DNA from: Tubiluchus corallicola | Lineage: Eukaryota > Priapulida > Priapulimorpha > Priapulimorphida > Tubiluchidae | Assembly (NCBI GenBank): GCA_030141605.1 | Contig: JAQGDQ010001864.1 | Coordinates: 1 to 23,144, forward strand | Length of the DNA: 23,144 nucleotides | Direction: 5' to 3' | Part shown: piece by piece, positions 1 through 10,274 of the stretch | How the letters are laid out: each line of letters begins with the position of its first letter | How positions within the stretch are numbered: the first letter of the stretch is position 1 | Translations under genes and position numbers: made by a program | Notes under the pieces: model-generated | Told to the model about the DNA's origin: nothing | The model's database searches: none | The model's input: the letters and a program-made list of their open reading frames with translations, nothing else

Positions 1-4
1 ATTG

Positions 5-50
5 AGCAATACGTAACTCAACATTGTACTTCGTTCAGTTACGTATTGCT
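5..50. repeat. 14-bp perfect inverted repeat (hairpin)
   Basis: AGCAATACGTAACT at 5-18 is the exact reverse complement of AGTTACGTATTGCT at 37-50, with an 18-nt spacer. Pairing extends a few bases further if one gap is allowed. It could be the terminal hairpin of a transposable element cut off by the window start. No target duplication can be tested because the left flank is missing. Confidence 0.7.
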
Positions 51-188
51 TCATATAGAAACACAACAGAAACCACTTAAGATGCCACTTCAGTAAAGAA
101 TTTGTCAACGTTGCAATTCAGATGAAATAGAAGATAAAGCCGTACTGAAACTTGTTACTACGATGAACGAAACATAACCACCTGCGGT

Positions 189-530
189 CTGCCTTTCTCA
201 GTAAAATTAATAACTTGCGCCCAAACTTCTATAATCTATCGGCTGTATAAAACACGTAATTTAAATTCCCGCGATGACCGTTAGACGCAGCCATTTTGAC
301 AATAAGTCATTTGAAACAAGTTTAGATAACATTGAGTAAAGTTTGAAAAAATAATCAGAGCATTCGTAGTGCACAGGTCACTAACTAAGTAAAATTTAAA
401 ATTACTGTATCTTGTCAATAAAATTAAAAATATGTTTTTCGGTTAGTGAGTGGTGCACCCTGGAGGGTGAATTGCCAATTGGTGAAAACATTCTAGGTAA
501 TTAAAAATTTTCTTTTCTAGTTACATAAGT
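189..530 (+). repeat. Dispersed repeat family A, copy 1
   Basis: This stretch matches, in inverted orientation, 11966-12294 of the same window. Shared landmarks are CTGTATAAAAC, CCCGCGATGACCG, CATTCGTAGTGCAC, TGGTGCACCCTGGAGGGTG and TTTTCTTTTCTAGTTACATA. The similarity stops abruptly after TTACATAAGT on one side and fades near CTGCCTTT on the other. No open frame spans it and I see no terminal inverted repeats or LTR ends, so the class is unknown; a non-autonomous DNA element or a retroelement fragment are both possible. Confidence 0.75.
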
Positions 531-1061
531 TACATAAAAATTCCTTTTAACAGTACGATATATGCATAAAGTAATACAATTTTTAAGGCAATTTTTCTGA
601 AACCTACTTCAGGTGCCCCCTTTTCTTGTCCCTTAACGCTGTGAGAACATATGCCAACTATTTTTTCTAATTCTAAAGAAACGTTTATAAAAGCGCCATC
701 TCTTTTACAAGATGTCTAAATAACACTTTGGTTAACAATGTTAACAATTCTTATCGTCTTTCGCCCCGTATATAAACAGTCTGTTGGTGATGAAATGTTA
801 CAACTCTCGTCGTGTTTTCTATATGCTGTTTTGTTTTTATTTATGATTATGTGAATTTAAATTAGAATTGGTAATTATGTTTATTATAATTGTACTCGCT
901 TTTTTTCATTGTGTATAATATGTGTAAATTTTTGTTACTAAGTATTAAAATGTGTTCGTTATCTTTTATTATGTATGTATGTAGTGTTGGATTATAATTT
1001 GTAACTATGTCTATTGTATATGATCGTTGTTGTTCAATCTGTCTCCTGCGTTGGATTCTAA
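531..1061. other. AT-rich stretch without recognisable gene
   Basis: Only short T-rich and A-rich runs are visible. There is no persuasive open frame, no RNA gene and no repeat shared with the rest of the window. Confidence 0.5.
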
Positions 1062-1240
<179 letters not shown>

Positions 1241-1315
1241 AGGTTTAATACGTTGTAAATGCTTTTTGAAATTTTAAACATATCCCTCTACAAATAGAAG
1301 GAATGTATTCTGTAA

Positions 1316-1342
1316 TTAATAATTATAATAATTATAATAACT

Positions 1343-1374
<32 letters not shown>
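1316..1374. repeat. (AAT)n microsatellite
   Basis: Imperfect ATAATT units pass into a clean (AAT)n run that ends at ATAAAAC. This is a simple-sequence repeat with no coding signal. Confidence 0.9.
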
Positions 1375-1376
<2 letters not shown>

Positions 1377-1750
1377 CTTTGACTAAACTTTTTGACACTT
1401 TAATTAAACCAGTAACATCCAACCCTCAGAAATCTGGTCACCGCTTCCTTTTAACAATCATAAAGTCAGAATTAACAATATAATTCGCATAGGAAATGTC
1501 TATGACTCAATCCCAGCAGAATTGTTAAATATAAAATGTTTTGTGTTTGCATTAGGTGTCGGAAAAATGTCGTCCGTGGTGAATTGGGTCGCTATCCACT
1601 TTAAATTAAAATACTGTAATACTAAAGACTCTAAAGTACTGGATACGACTATTACCAGCACCAAATCACACACTAATATATCAAAATCGTCAATAAAACT
1701 TGAATCTTGTTAATACTAACATGTCCTGCTTTCAAACCTACAATGTCCTA

Positions 1751-2055
1751 CAATCATTTGCAAAAGTTTAAGACCAAAGTGATTTTTTCATGAAAATTGA
1801 CAAAACCATCGTTTAACACGGTTCCATCTAAAAACTATTCATTTATTCTTCCAGAAAAATATACTACAGCATAGTTTGTATGTTTTTATCCAAAAATAGT
1901 CACAGTCCTTGAACATTTTAGTACTTTGTATGGCCGCCGAAGTTGTCAATCACTGCCTTCATTTTAAGAGGCATACTGGAAATTAGGTTTTGGCAGTACT
2001 CGGAAGTAATTTCTTTAACCCAAACGTCCTTGATAACTCTTCGCAAGTTGAATAT
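1751..2055 (-). pseudogene. Tc1-like transposon 3' remnant (transposase C-terminus)
   Basis: On the minus strand an open stretch from 2055 to 1918 ends in a typical Tc1/mariner transposase C-terminus: VIKDVWVKEITSEYC, then QNLISSMPLKMKAVI, then DNFGGHTKY and a stop at 1918-1920. The combination of a Leu-Ile-Ser-Ser-Met-Pro motif, an AVI and a final Gly-Gly-His-Thr-Lys-Tyr is characteristic of the family. Beyond the stop the sequence runs to a terminal-repeat-like end, CAATCATTTGCAAAAG (1751 onward), next to a TA dinucleotide at 1749-1750, the Tc1 target. An in-frame stop sits at 2056-2058 and no catalytic DDE portion could be read upstream, so the element is dead and 5'-truncated or scrambled. 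Confidence 0.8.
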
Positions 2056-2058
2056 CTA

Positions 2059-2535
2059 GATTGTTTTTAGTTGTTCATTAATGGTCTTCATCGCTTATTG
2101 TAATGGCCACAATGAAACGTGTCTTGTTCGCTAACTTTTGTAAAAACATTCTGTATCACAGTGGTTTCTCACATCTCCGGGAAAACCAGCGTGTGATGTA
2201 TGAAGCCCAGTTCTTTCGTGCAGTAAAATTCAAGCTACAAGCGGCCTACAACGATTTTTTTATAGTATAGAATTACAAAAGAAACAGGCAGGAATAATAA
2301 CGAAAACAAAATAAACTCCACACTTGCTGCAAGTTTAAATCAGAATTTTAGCAAGAAAACTATTTACATTTTATAAACAACAAATATGAAAAAAGTGCTC
2401 ATACATACATATAGAAATAGCTACATACATATATGAGCTTCATTCATTACATCATTCCATTTTAAGCACTAATGTTTTTTTATCACGATTCACTTGAAAT
2501 TTTCAGATTATTTCCATTACTTTTTTTTCTATCAC
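2059..2535. other. Unassigned stretch upstream of the Tc1 remnant
   Basis: It may contain decayed Tc1 transposase sequence near 2060-2240, but I could not read a frame. The remainder is AT-rich with CATA/TACA simple sequence near 2400-2435 and no visible gene. Confidence 0.3.
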
Positions 2536-2727
2536 CGTGTGGGACAATCTAACAAGCCCTGCTTTTTGATTGCCCGCAACACATTTACATTAGTATATAG
2601 GTGAACAGTGTTTGAGGCTTTTCCTGTGCAGTATTTCTTATTTGTATTATGTTCATTGTAGGCCCTTTCACTAGATATTGTACATGTAACTATTGTAAAT
2701 GTGTAAGGTGAAATAAATGACTTATCA
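2536..2727 (-). CDS. Possible internal exon, unknown product
   Basis: On the minus strand a 192-nt stretch is open throughout and is framed by a pyrimidine-rich acceptor (TTGTTGGTGTTGTCCTTCAG, ending at 2728) and a possible donor (CACACG then GTGAT, GT at 2535-2534). The translation starts DKSFISPYTFTIVTC and ends RAIKKQGLLDCPTR. It is not low-complexity, but I do not recognise it. An open frame of this size is common by chance in such DNA, so the splice sites are the only positive evidence. It could equally be old transposon coding sequence. Confidence 0.2.
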
Positions 2728-3172
2728 CTGAAGGACAACACCAACAACTTAAAGTCAATGTGAATATAACAATCTATCTACATTGTGACAGCCAACAAGT
2801 AGAAGAGGAAATTGATTTTTTCTTTTGCTGCTTCTTCTACAACCGGTTAAGACAACAACCTTTTTATTCTGATATAAGAAGCATCAATAGCAATTTCATT
2901 AAGTTTAGCGAAAAGCTAAACTTCTCAGGGAGGGGGGGGTTAGCGACAGAGATACAACCAAAATAGTCGCCCATTGCATTTTTCTTAAGTGTTTTAAAAT
3001 AAGGAGTAAATAGTACGAACATGTAAATATTGATAACATTATTTATTATTTTTTCATACTAACTGTGTCTATACTAAAATTATATAAATGTGTTATTTGT
3101 TGTGTGTTTTTTTTACTCCATAGCTATAATGTAATAGTTCTGTTGTCTTTTTGTTGTTGTTTTGTTGTATTT
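2728..3172. other. Unassigned AT-rich stretch
   Basis: No gene is supported. A G run (GGGAGGGGGGGG) lies near 2930 and T/G-rich simple sequence near 3140-3175. Short open frames here do not resemble any family I know. Confidence 0.4.
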
Positions 3173-3180
3173 TTGTAATG

Positions 3181-3206
3181 AAATGTATATGCCAATAATA
3201 CATTCA
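3181..3206 (+). repeat. Left direct repeat flanking LINE fragment
   Basis: AAATGTATATGCC then AATAATACATTCA. It matches 3697-3722 at 24 of 26 positions by eye, and similarity continues several bases to the left. It is best read as a long target-site duplication. Confidence 0.7.
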
Positions 3207-3696
3207 TCTAAATTGTATAAAACCACCTGAAGGTGCCATTATGGACATCATTTAAATACAGGATAGGTATAACTGATTCAGATCTGTGTGTCTGCGGTTT
3301 GGGCAGTCAAACCCCAGAACATTTAATTTTTCATTGTCCGTTACCATTGGTTAGACAAGATATAAGAGTAAATCTCGAACGCAGCTTAGAAAATAATGAT
3401 ATTTGAAATATTTACAGAAAGAGAGACACTAATGTAATTAAAATGTATATAGATATTGTAAAAGAACTAACCCAAAATGATCTTATAGTAATTTGATTAT
3501 ACATTGATTATAAATATTGGACATAGATTTAGAAAAAGTAAATCGTAATGCAAAATTATCAGCTTGTTTAGTAAGAAATTTATTTAATGTACATAGTCTA
3601 AAGACTTATTTAACATTTTTGTACTTTTGTGCCCTACAAATAGAGGGCTTTTTGCATAACTTTCAATAAAGATTTTTAATAATGATAATTGTAGTA
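3207..3696 (+). pseudogene. 5'-truncated LINE: C-terminal Cys/His motif and 3' end
   Basis: From 3221 one frame reads KVPLWTSFKYRIGIT, then DSDLCVCGLGSQTPEH, then LIFHCPLPLVRQDI. This is the C-x-C-G...Q-T-P-E-H-L-x3-C-P...R motif found at the C-terminus of many LINE reverse transcriptase ORFs (Jockey/I/R1-type groups). A stop follows at 3403-3405 and the frame then continues to 3493 (RKRDTNVIKMYIDIV, then KELTQNDLIVI), suggesting decay. The 3' region ends with CAATAAAG and an AT-rich tail. Near-identical 26-bp direct repeats bracket it (3181-3206 and 3697-3722), as expected for a target-primed insertion. The clade cannot be fixed from this fragment. Confidence 0.8.
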
Positions 3697-3722
3697 AAAT
3701 GTACATGCCAATAATAAATTCA
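3697..3722 (+). repeat. Right direct repeat flanking LINE fragment
   Basis: AAATGTACATGCC then AATAATAAATTCA. This is the partner of 3181-3206, placed directly after the AT-rich LINE tail. Confidence 0.7.
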
Positions 3723-3882
3723 ATAAATTCTTTTAAGTCTGTCTGGCACATACTCACTGGACATATACCTAGTAATATCCACTTTTTACCTGTGCTGAAT
3801 ACACTTTTCATTGATCAAAATCATTTTGAAATTTTCTAATAACGTTCATTAAGATTTGGTTTTAAACATAATTTATTGAAGG

Positions 3883-4617
3883 TGTAACGTATGACTAGGT
3901 TTGAATTGGTGGGCTAGCTTTCCAGGCCTGGATGTTATACGTATTGGCCTACGTGGCAGAGTGTAGAATGGCCGTGTTGAGAAATGGTCAGATGTAACTA
4001 TATCACGGTTTCTTTCATACGATGATTGAACGAGAAATGGACGGTTTGTTCATTATTATGTTCTTCATTCGCTGGTGGAACTTCGTCAGTTACACATTTG
4101 CTGAGAGACATTTGTTAAATTAGGCATCCATTACACAGCCTGATTACCTTTACGTTGTATGACGATACTGTCACCTGTGACTTCACGTTCGATGGTCTAA
4201 ATCGCTTCCGTTCTGCGTGGGAACTCGGAGGAGATGACCTTCTCATTATCCGATCTCAAGAGATCCCATTCTGTGTCCTGCCAGTTTGATGGAAAGCTGT
4301 GGAGACTTCCTGGAAAAGGCTACCTGCTGCCTACGAAGTAGACTCAGAGAGACGCTAACTTAGCCAACCTTCACTGGAGACCGAATTCTGCTGCATTACT
4401 GCAACGTGCGTGAGGAAGGACCGGTCCTACCCAAGTATTGGAGAAGACCTCGCCTTGGTGAACCACTATTTTGTTAATGTTGTTTGCGGAAAGACTGTTT
4501 TTTTTATAATGTCCTATACAATGTTTGCTCTGTAAATTGAAATAATTATCCTGACACTTATCTATAAAAACAAAAATAATTTGCAAACGTGTTTTATTGT
4601 CACAGGATGTTGTCACA
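3883..4617 (+). mobile_element. Possible LTR of a retrotransposon
   Basis: The stretch starts TGTAACGTATG and could end TGTTGTCACA, giving an LTR-like TG...CA span with weak terminal complementarity (TGTAAC against TGTGAC). The sequence directly after it, AATGGTGTCATCCGG, resembles the start of some LTR-element primer-binding sites. The stretch is clearly richer in G+C than its flanks, mainly 3900-4460. One frame from about 4113 to 4287 reads protein-like (LITFTLYDDTVTCDF, then TFDGLNRFRSAWELGG), which I do not recognise and which would argue against a pure LTR. There is no target duplication and no partner LTR, so this is tentative. Confidence 0.25.
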
Positions 4618-5182
4618 AATGGTGTCATCCGGTTTCGTGCAATATAAACACTTATCCCGCCAGCTGCTTCAAAATCTTTTTTTAACTTATAGAGCGAATT
4701 CTATAAACTAAGTAACCAGCCCGGCACCTACTACGTGCTGGCAAGTTTACATGTGCATCTAAAAATCAACAAAAACCTGTAAATTAATAATTTACACAAT
4801 TAATGTTAATTACTTACACATTTTAAGGTGTAATCTTGTAGATTAAAGCAAGATAACCACTTTAAATTTGATTATAACTGATCGAATGACTAATTTCTAG
4901 ATAAACACAGTTGAACACATTAGAATAACTGAACTTCTAAGCAAATTGTAGAAATTTCTCAACGCGTATCTTCATCACAGCTTGCCTTCACAGCATTCAC
5001 GCTGCCCAACAGAAACCAGCTTACGTCATTTTTTTCAAATATGCCGGCATCAATGTTGGTGGGAGATAAAAAAAATTTAAATTTCTTTTACATTTTTAAG
5101 CAAAGCCTTCTATACGCGTGATTTTAATACTTTTAATTGTACATTAGAATGCAATAAATGTTGTTGGAGACTTGGTTCTTCT
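4618..5182. other. Unassigned stretch between LTR-like sequences
   Basis: AT-rich with no convincing gene. A small imperfect hairpin, CCGGCAC / GTGCTGG, lies near 4721-4741. Confidence 0.4.
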
Positions 5183-5187
5183 TGTAA

Positions 5188-5576
5188 TGTGAAAGTTAGT
5201 TATGAAGTTGAAATTGAACACTTGTAGAAAACAACTAAACACTATATTTCATGTTTGCACAAAAACTGAAACACTTTTATTGCACTACATAGTTATATGT
5301 AACATGACTGCTAAACTACACTGAGTACCAGAATGTCCTGCACTGATCACGAAGAATTAGAGTGGCTAGAAGAGAAATCTAGCCAGTTTATATAGGTAGA
5401 GAACTATGCAAAAACTTGGCTTCACATATCCCATTACAGTAAAAATAGGGGAGATCCAGTGAGTTTGCATATTCACTGGACCGAGCAATTGTACTAGGGG
5501 TGAGTTTAACGAGTAAATGTTAAAGTGACTAATCAATAGATGGCAGCACCTAAAATATACAGTTACAACTTTCACA
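5188..5576 (-). mobile_element. Solo LTR, copy 1 (389 bp)
   Basis: The element has LTR ends, TGTGAAAGTT at 5188 and AACTTTCACA at 5576, and is flanked by the 5-bp direct repeat TGTAA (5183-5187 and 5577-5581). On the minus strand the promoter-like TATATAAA (5394-5387) precedes an AATAAA (5281-5276), followed by a T-rich stretch to the terminal CA, which gives the orientation. No gag-pol lies beside it, so it is most likely a recombination product of a Ty3/Gypsy- or BEL-type element. A related copy is at 10849-11283. Minus-strand open frames over it are not genes. Confidence 0.85.
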
Positions 5577-5581
5577 TGTAA

Positions 5582-6307
5582 TGCTATAACAAAGCCAAAC
5601 ATAAACGGAATATCCGTTCGAAGATAAGAACGTCTTGAGCTGTGATACAATCACCGCCCACGCATGCGTAGGAGTTAAGCTTATCAGCAAATGCACGCCA
5701 TACTTGGATTAATGTTAAAACCCTCGTCTTTAAGGTCAAAATCTTACGTTGGTGAACGACTACTATATTTATTTCAATACGTATTGACGGCAACGTTATT
5801 CACTGATTCGATAGGGAATATAAACACTTGTCTCTCCCACTGTCTGAACAGAGAGGAGATTTATGTGTGAGGTCTAACAAACCGACAAAAACAAAACATT
5901 TTAGGTGGTTTCATAACACTGGTAATATACGAATAATAGTGGAAATAATGGATAGTATGTCACTTCATGTATTTTTACTGTCTGAACACAGAAACAATAC
6001 ACAGTTGTGTCATTTTGCTCATGTTACACGTACTTGCTTCTCAGGAGTATTGTTACAATCTAAGAAGGGGAGAGAATGTTTCAATTGTGCAACATAAGGT
6101 GATGATATTAAAATCGGAAAGCAACAGCAATGCATGTTTTTTTCAGCACAAGAATGTACTAGCTAGCAAGATTTCGATTATTTAATGCTACCAGCATTTT
6201 TATGTACAACAGTGAAACGTGGGGTTTAACGATTACTCAACTGCAAGATTGACCTTTTCCATAGAAATTTCCTAAAGAAAGTTTTAAACATAAGAAGGCC
6301 GTTCTTA
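5582..6307. other. Unassigned stretch before the 52-bp array
   Basis: Open frames of about 70-90 codons occur here (for example 5828-6097 on plus) but they overlap each other in different frames, lack recognisable motifs, and do not have convincing splice sites. No RNA gene was seen. Confidence 0.4.
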
Positions 6308-6308
6308 G

Positions 6309-7890
6309 TCAAAAATGAAGAATTATACACCACAACTAAACAAATTTCTTGCATTCATAGTGAAAAATGAAGAATTATACACCACAACTAAACAAATTCC
6401 TTACATTCATAGTGAAAAATGAAGAATTATACATCACAACTAAACAAATTTCTTGCATTCATAGTGAAAAATGAAGAATTATACACCACAACTAAACGAA
6501 TTCCTTGCATCCATAGTGAAAAATGAAGAATTATACATCATAACTAAACAAATTCCTTGCATCCATAGTGAAAAATGAAGAATTATACATCATAACTAAA
6601 CAAATTCCTTACATTCATAGTGAAAAATGAAGAATTATACATCATAACTAAACAAATTCCTTACATTCATAGTGAAAAATGAAGAATTATACTCCACAAC
6701 TAAACGAATTCCTTGCATCCATAGTGAAAAATGAAGAATTATACATCATAACTAAACAAATTCCTTACATTCATAGTGAAAAATGAAGAATTATACACCA
6801 CAACTAAACGAATTCCTTGCATCCATAGTGAAAAATGAAGAATTATACATCATAACTAAACAAATTCCTTGCATTCATAGTGAAAAATGAAGATTTATAC
6901 ACCACAACTAAACAAATTCCTTGCATCCATAGTGAAAAATGAAGAATTATACATCATAACTAAACAAATTCCTTGCAATCATAGTGAAAAATGAAGAATT
7001 ATACACCACAACTAAACAAATTCCTTGCATTCATAGTGAAAAATGAAGAATTATACACCACAACTAATCGAATTCCTTGCATCCATAGTGAAAAATGAAG
7101 AATTATACACCACAACTAAACGAATTCCTTGCATCCATAGTGAAAAATGAAGAATTATACATCATAACTAAACAAATTCCTTGCATTCATAGTGCAAAAT
7201 GAAGATTTATACACCACAACTAAACAAATTCCTTGCATCCATAGTGAAAAATGAAGAATTATACATCATAACTAAACAAATTCCTTGCAATCATAGTGAA
7301 AAAAGAAGAATTATACACCACAACTAAACAAATTCCTTGCATTCATAGTGAAAAATGAAGAATTATACACCACAACTAATCGAATTCCTTGCATCCATAG
7401 TGAAAAAGGAAGAATTATACATCATAACTAAACAAATTCCTTGCATTCATAGTGAAAAATGAAGAATTATACATCATAACTAAACAAATTCCTTACATTC
7501 ATAGTGAAAAATGAAGAATTATACATCATAACTAAACAAATTCCTTGCATTCATAGTGAAAAATGAAGAATTATACATCACAACTAAACAAATTCCTTGC
7601 ATTCATAGTGAAAAATGAAGAATTATACACCACAACTAAACGAATTCCTTGCATTCATAGTGAAAAATGAAGAATTATACATCATAACTAAACAAATTCC
7701 TTGCATTCATAGTGAAAAATGAAGATTTATACACCACAACTAAACAAATTCCTTGCATTCATAGTGAAAAATGAAGAATTATACACCACAACTAAACAAA
7801 TTTCTTACATTCATAGTGAAAAATGAAGATTTATACTGCACAACTGAACAATTCCTTGCATTCATAGTGAAAAATGAAGAATTATACACC
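6309..7890 (+). repeat. 52-bp minisatellite, about 30 units
   Basis: The unit begins GTGAAAAATGAAGAATTATA and continues with CACCACAACTAAACAAATTC then CTTGCATTCATA. Two main variants alternate: CACCACAACTAAACGAATTC and CATCATAACTAAACAAATTC. Rare variants (GATTTAT, TAATCGAATT, TTGCAATC) recur 312 bp apart, for example GATTTAT at 6892 and 7204, showing a six-unit higher-order duplication. Stops in every unit exclude coding. It is directly repeated without spacers, so it is not a CRISPR array. Confidence 0.97.
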
Positions 7891-8022
7891 ATTAACTCTT
7901 ACACGGCCTAAATATGAAAAATTTTGCAATTTAGATTACTGTTATTATTGTAAGTTTTTCTCTGTTAGCAAAAACCTCTCAAACGTACATCGCACAATTG
8001 ACAATATGCTGCTGCTCAAAAA
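7891..8022. other. Short unique spacer
   Basis: AT-rich sequence between the 52-bp array and repeat family B. Nothing recognisable. Confidence 0.4.
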
Positions 8023-8636
8023 TTTAAAGCAAAACCGGACCCAATATTAAACTGTAGGTCAAAACAATCTACTCTTCAAAATATTGAAAGGAAACATAAT
8101 GTGTTTTCAAAAACGACTTACGTGAAAGAATTATTACCACACAAACACAATTTCATGTTCACACCACTAGTTCTTCGCTGTTACATGCATTTCGCCATTC
8201 TCTAGTTAGACGGGCACTAGCGGCTGCGTTTTGTAAAGCGTTGAACAGTTCTCAGTTCAGATGTGTTGGTTTGTTATGAACTGCACACTTTTGACGGCTC
8301 ATGCGTGAGCACAGCGGTAAATTTGAAATTTGAATTTTTATCTTAAACCTTGCCTAGTTTTAGTACAACACACAGAATATCTTAGAGTAGCACTGTACTT
8401 CAATTTTCACTTTCGCAAACACGTGCAACACGCTCGTGGAATATTTTTGCTGTTGAAAATTATGCAAGTTTATGCTGTCATCACTAGTTGGGCACGCCCG
8501 CCGTTAATTAAGATTTTAATCTATTATTTAATTATCAGAAACGATTTTGCAGTATTAATTGTGTTAAAATGAATACTTTTTATCGGACTTAAAAATGGGG
8601 TAGTATATGAAAAATCATCCTGTCTTCCTTTGAAGC
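8023..8636 (+). repeat. Dispersed repeat family B, copy 1 (about 610 bp)
   Basis: It is collinear with 21061-21665 over its whole length and with 14424-14740 over its first half. Shared landmarks are AAAGCAAAACCGGA, GTAGGTCAAAACAATCTAC, GAAAGAATTATTACCACACA, TGTGAGCACAGCGG, AAATTTGAAATTTGAATTTT, GCCGTTAATTAAGATTTTA and GTATATGAAAAATCATCCTG. The open frame over its second half (8330-8572) is not kept in the second copy, so it is not coding. No terminal inverted repeats or target duplications are evident. All three copies have the same orientation. Confidence 0.85.
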
Positions 8637-9091
8637 AATTTCGTTCTTACGTGATTCTTAGACTGGTAACTAATTACTTTAGCTTAATTGTTTTTTGATA
8701 TTCGGGCAGCTGCACTTTGGACAGAGATTATTAACGTTCAAATTTCATGTCTCAAAGTATCAGCCATCGACGATGATTATGTTTCTGCGCCGTCTTTAAA
8801 CAACACCCTCAAGACAAGAAATCTTCTATTTATGTCCATTGCAGAAAACTTAGCACAGACCTGAGATTAATTTTCTTTTCTTAGCAAAAAGAGCTGCTAA
8901 TAGACAGCTGTAAACTTTGTAAAATTTAATATTGAATATTTGCTATTGTTGCGGGGCTGAGCTTCGCCCTGTTTTGTGTTCAAATTTTCATTCACTCAAG
9001 GACAGATATGCGGCCTGCATGTCATTTCAAAGTCGCCTTAAAGTAAAACATTCTTTCAAACATTAACATTTTAATTTTACAAAATTACTAA
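8637..9091. other. Unassigned AT-rich stretch
   Basis: No gene is supported. It ends in TTTTAATTTTACAAAATTACTAAG, an acceptor-like context directly before the 51-bp array, but without an upstream exon this means little. Confidence 0.4.
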
Positions 9092-9609
9092 GCAGAACCG
9101 TCCAAGGGTGATTACAACGACCCTGGCGGCGAGAATCCCACGGCAAAACCGTCCAGGGGTGATTACAAGGACCCTGATGGCGAGAACCCCACGGCAGAAC
9201 CGTCCAGGGGTGATTACAACGACCCTAGCAGCGAGAACCCCACGGCAGAACCGTCCAGGGGTGATTACAACGACCCTGGCGGCGAGAACCTCACGGCAGA
9301 ACCGTCCAGGGGTTATTACAACGACCCTGGCGGCGAGAACCTCACGGCAGAACCGTCCAGGGGTTATTACAGTGACCCTGGCGGCGAGAATCCGACGGCA
9401 GAACCGTCTATGGGTGATTACAGTGACCCTAGTGGCGAGAACCTGATGGCAGAACCGTCCAGGGGTTATTACAACGACCCTAGCGGCGAGAATCCGACGG
9501 CAGAACCGTCCAAGGGTGATTACAACGACCCTGGCGGCCAGAACCCGACGGCAGAACCGTCCAAGGGTGATTACAACGACCCTGACGGCGAGAATCCGAC
9601 GGCAGAACA
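9092..9609 (+). repeat. 51-bp GC-rich minisatellite, about 10 units
   Basis: The unit is GCAGAACCGTCCAGGGGTGA then TTACAACGACCCTGGCGGCG then AGAACCCCACG. Because 51 is a multiple of three, it translates as a 17-residue repeat, roughly TAEPSRGDYNDPGGENP, from 9092 to a stop at 9635-9637. The array is much richer in G+C than the surrounding DNA. Other frames on both strands are also open across much of it, and unit differences often change amino acids (K/R/M, D/Y, N/S/K, P/L), so openness alone does not show that it is translated. A stop immediately precedes it (9089-9091) and the first in-frame ATG is at 9410. Confidence 0.95.
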
Positions 9610-9718
9610 ATATCATGATTTTGTTAATATATTATAAAAGATAAAGACAAAGAAATGAATTGATTAAATTCAAGGTAAAGATAAAGATGATGAAGATTAA
9701 GTTGAAAATCAAGATTAA

Positions 9719-10090
9719 GATCAAGGTAAAGATGAAGATGCTGCTGATGCAGATGCAGAAGAACATCGAGTTGAATATGCACATATGGAAACAGATGGAA
9801 AAACAGATATAGATGCAGCCGACGATGCAGATGCAGGTGAAGATAAAGTTACTGATGACTGTGAAGATGAAAGCGAAGGTAAAAATGAAGATGCTGATGC
9901 TGATGCAGAAGAACATCGAGTTGAAGATGCAGATATAGAAACAGATGCAAATTCAGATATAGAGGCTAGTAAAGATAAAGTTGCTGAAGATGAAAGTAAT
10001 GATGAAAGTGAAGGTGAAGATGAAGATGAAGATGTTGATGAAGATAACGATAGAGATAAAGGTAAGTTAAAGATAAAAGTAATAGATTAA
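9719..10090 (+). pseudogene. Acidic low-complexity open frame (possible decayed gene)
   Basis: The frame is open from 9719 to 10090, with the first ATG at 9785, giving about 101 residues dominated by Asp, Glu, Ala and Lys. A segment starting EDADADAEEHRVE is repeated at a 150-bp (50-codon) distance, as GAACATCGAG at 9761 and 9911. The same frame continues upstream into the 51-bp array, interrupted by stops at 9635, 9656, 9665, 9698 and 9716. It could be a decayed gene for a repetitive acidic protein, or simply GATGAA-type simple sequence whose three-base period keeps frames open. I favour simple sequence. Confidence 0.3.
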
Positions 10091-10274
10091 AGATAAAAGA
10101 GAATGTGACAAAGACAAATTACTGCGAGGTAATAAACACATTCGATATGTCATGCTAGCAGCTGCAAAGACATTGCAAATGTTACAAACATTCTTATTAT
10201 ACCTTAACAAAATCATCGTGTTGGACATTTTTTCATAGTAACAAACGAACTCATGGTACATAAATTACATTACT
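10091..10274. other. Short unassigned stretch
   Basis: AT-rich, no gene or repeat recognised. Confidence 0.4.

Noticed and set aside
5366-5650. Minus-strand open frame of 94 codons, with a relative at 11094-11339
   Set aside because: The shared part is solo LTR sequence with TG...CA ends and target duplications, not a gene family.
5828-6185. Two overlapping plus-strand open frames of 70-90 codons
   Set aside because: They compete in different frames, start with non-ATG or weak contexts, and show no motif, codon bias or splice support.
6309-7890. CRISPR-like regular repeats (also considered for 16909-18418)
   Set aside because: Units are directly adjacent without variable spacers, and the sequence is eukaryotic.
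8330-8572. 80-codon open frame
   Set aside because: It falls within dispersed repeat family B and is not maintained in the copy at 21.4 kb.
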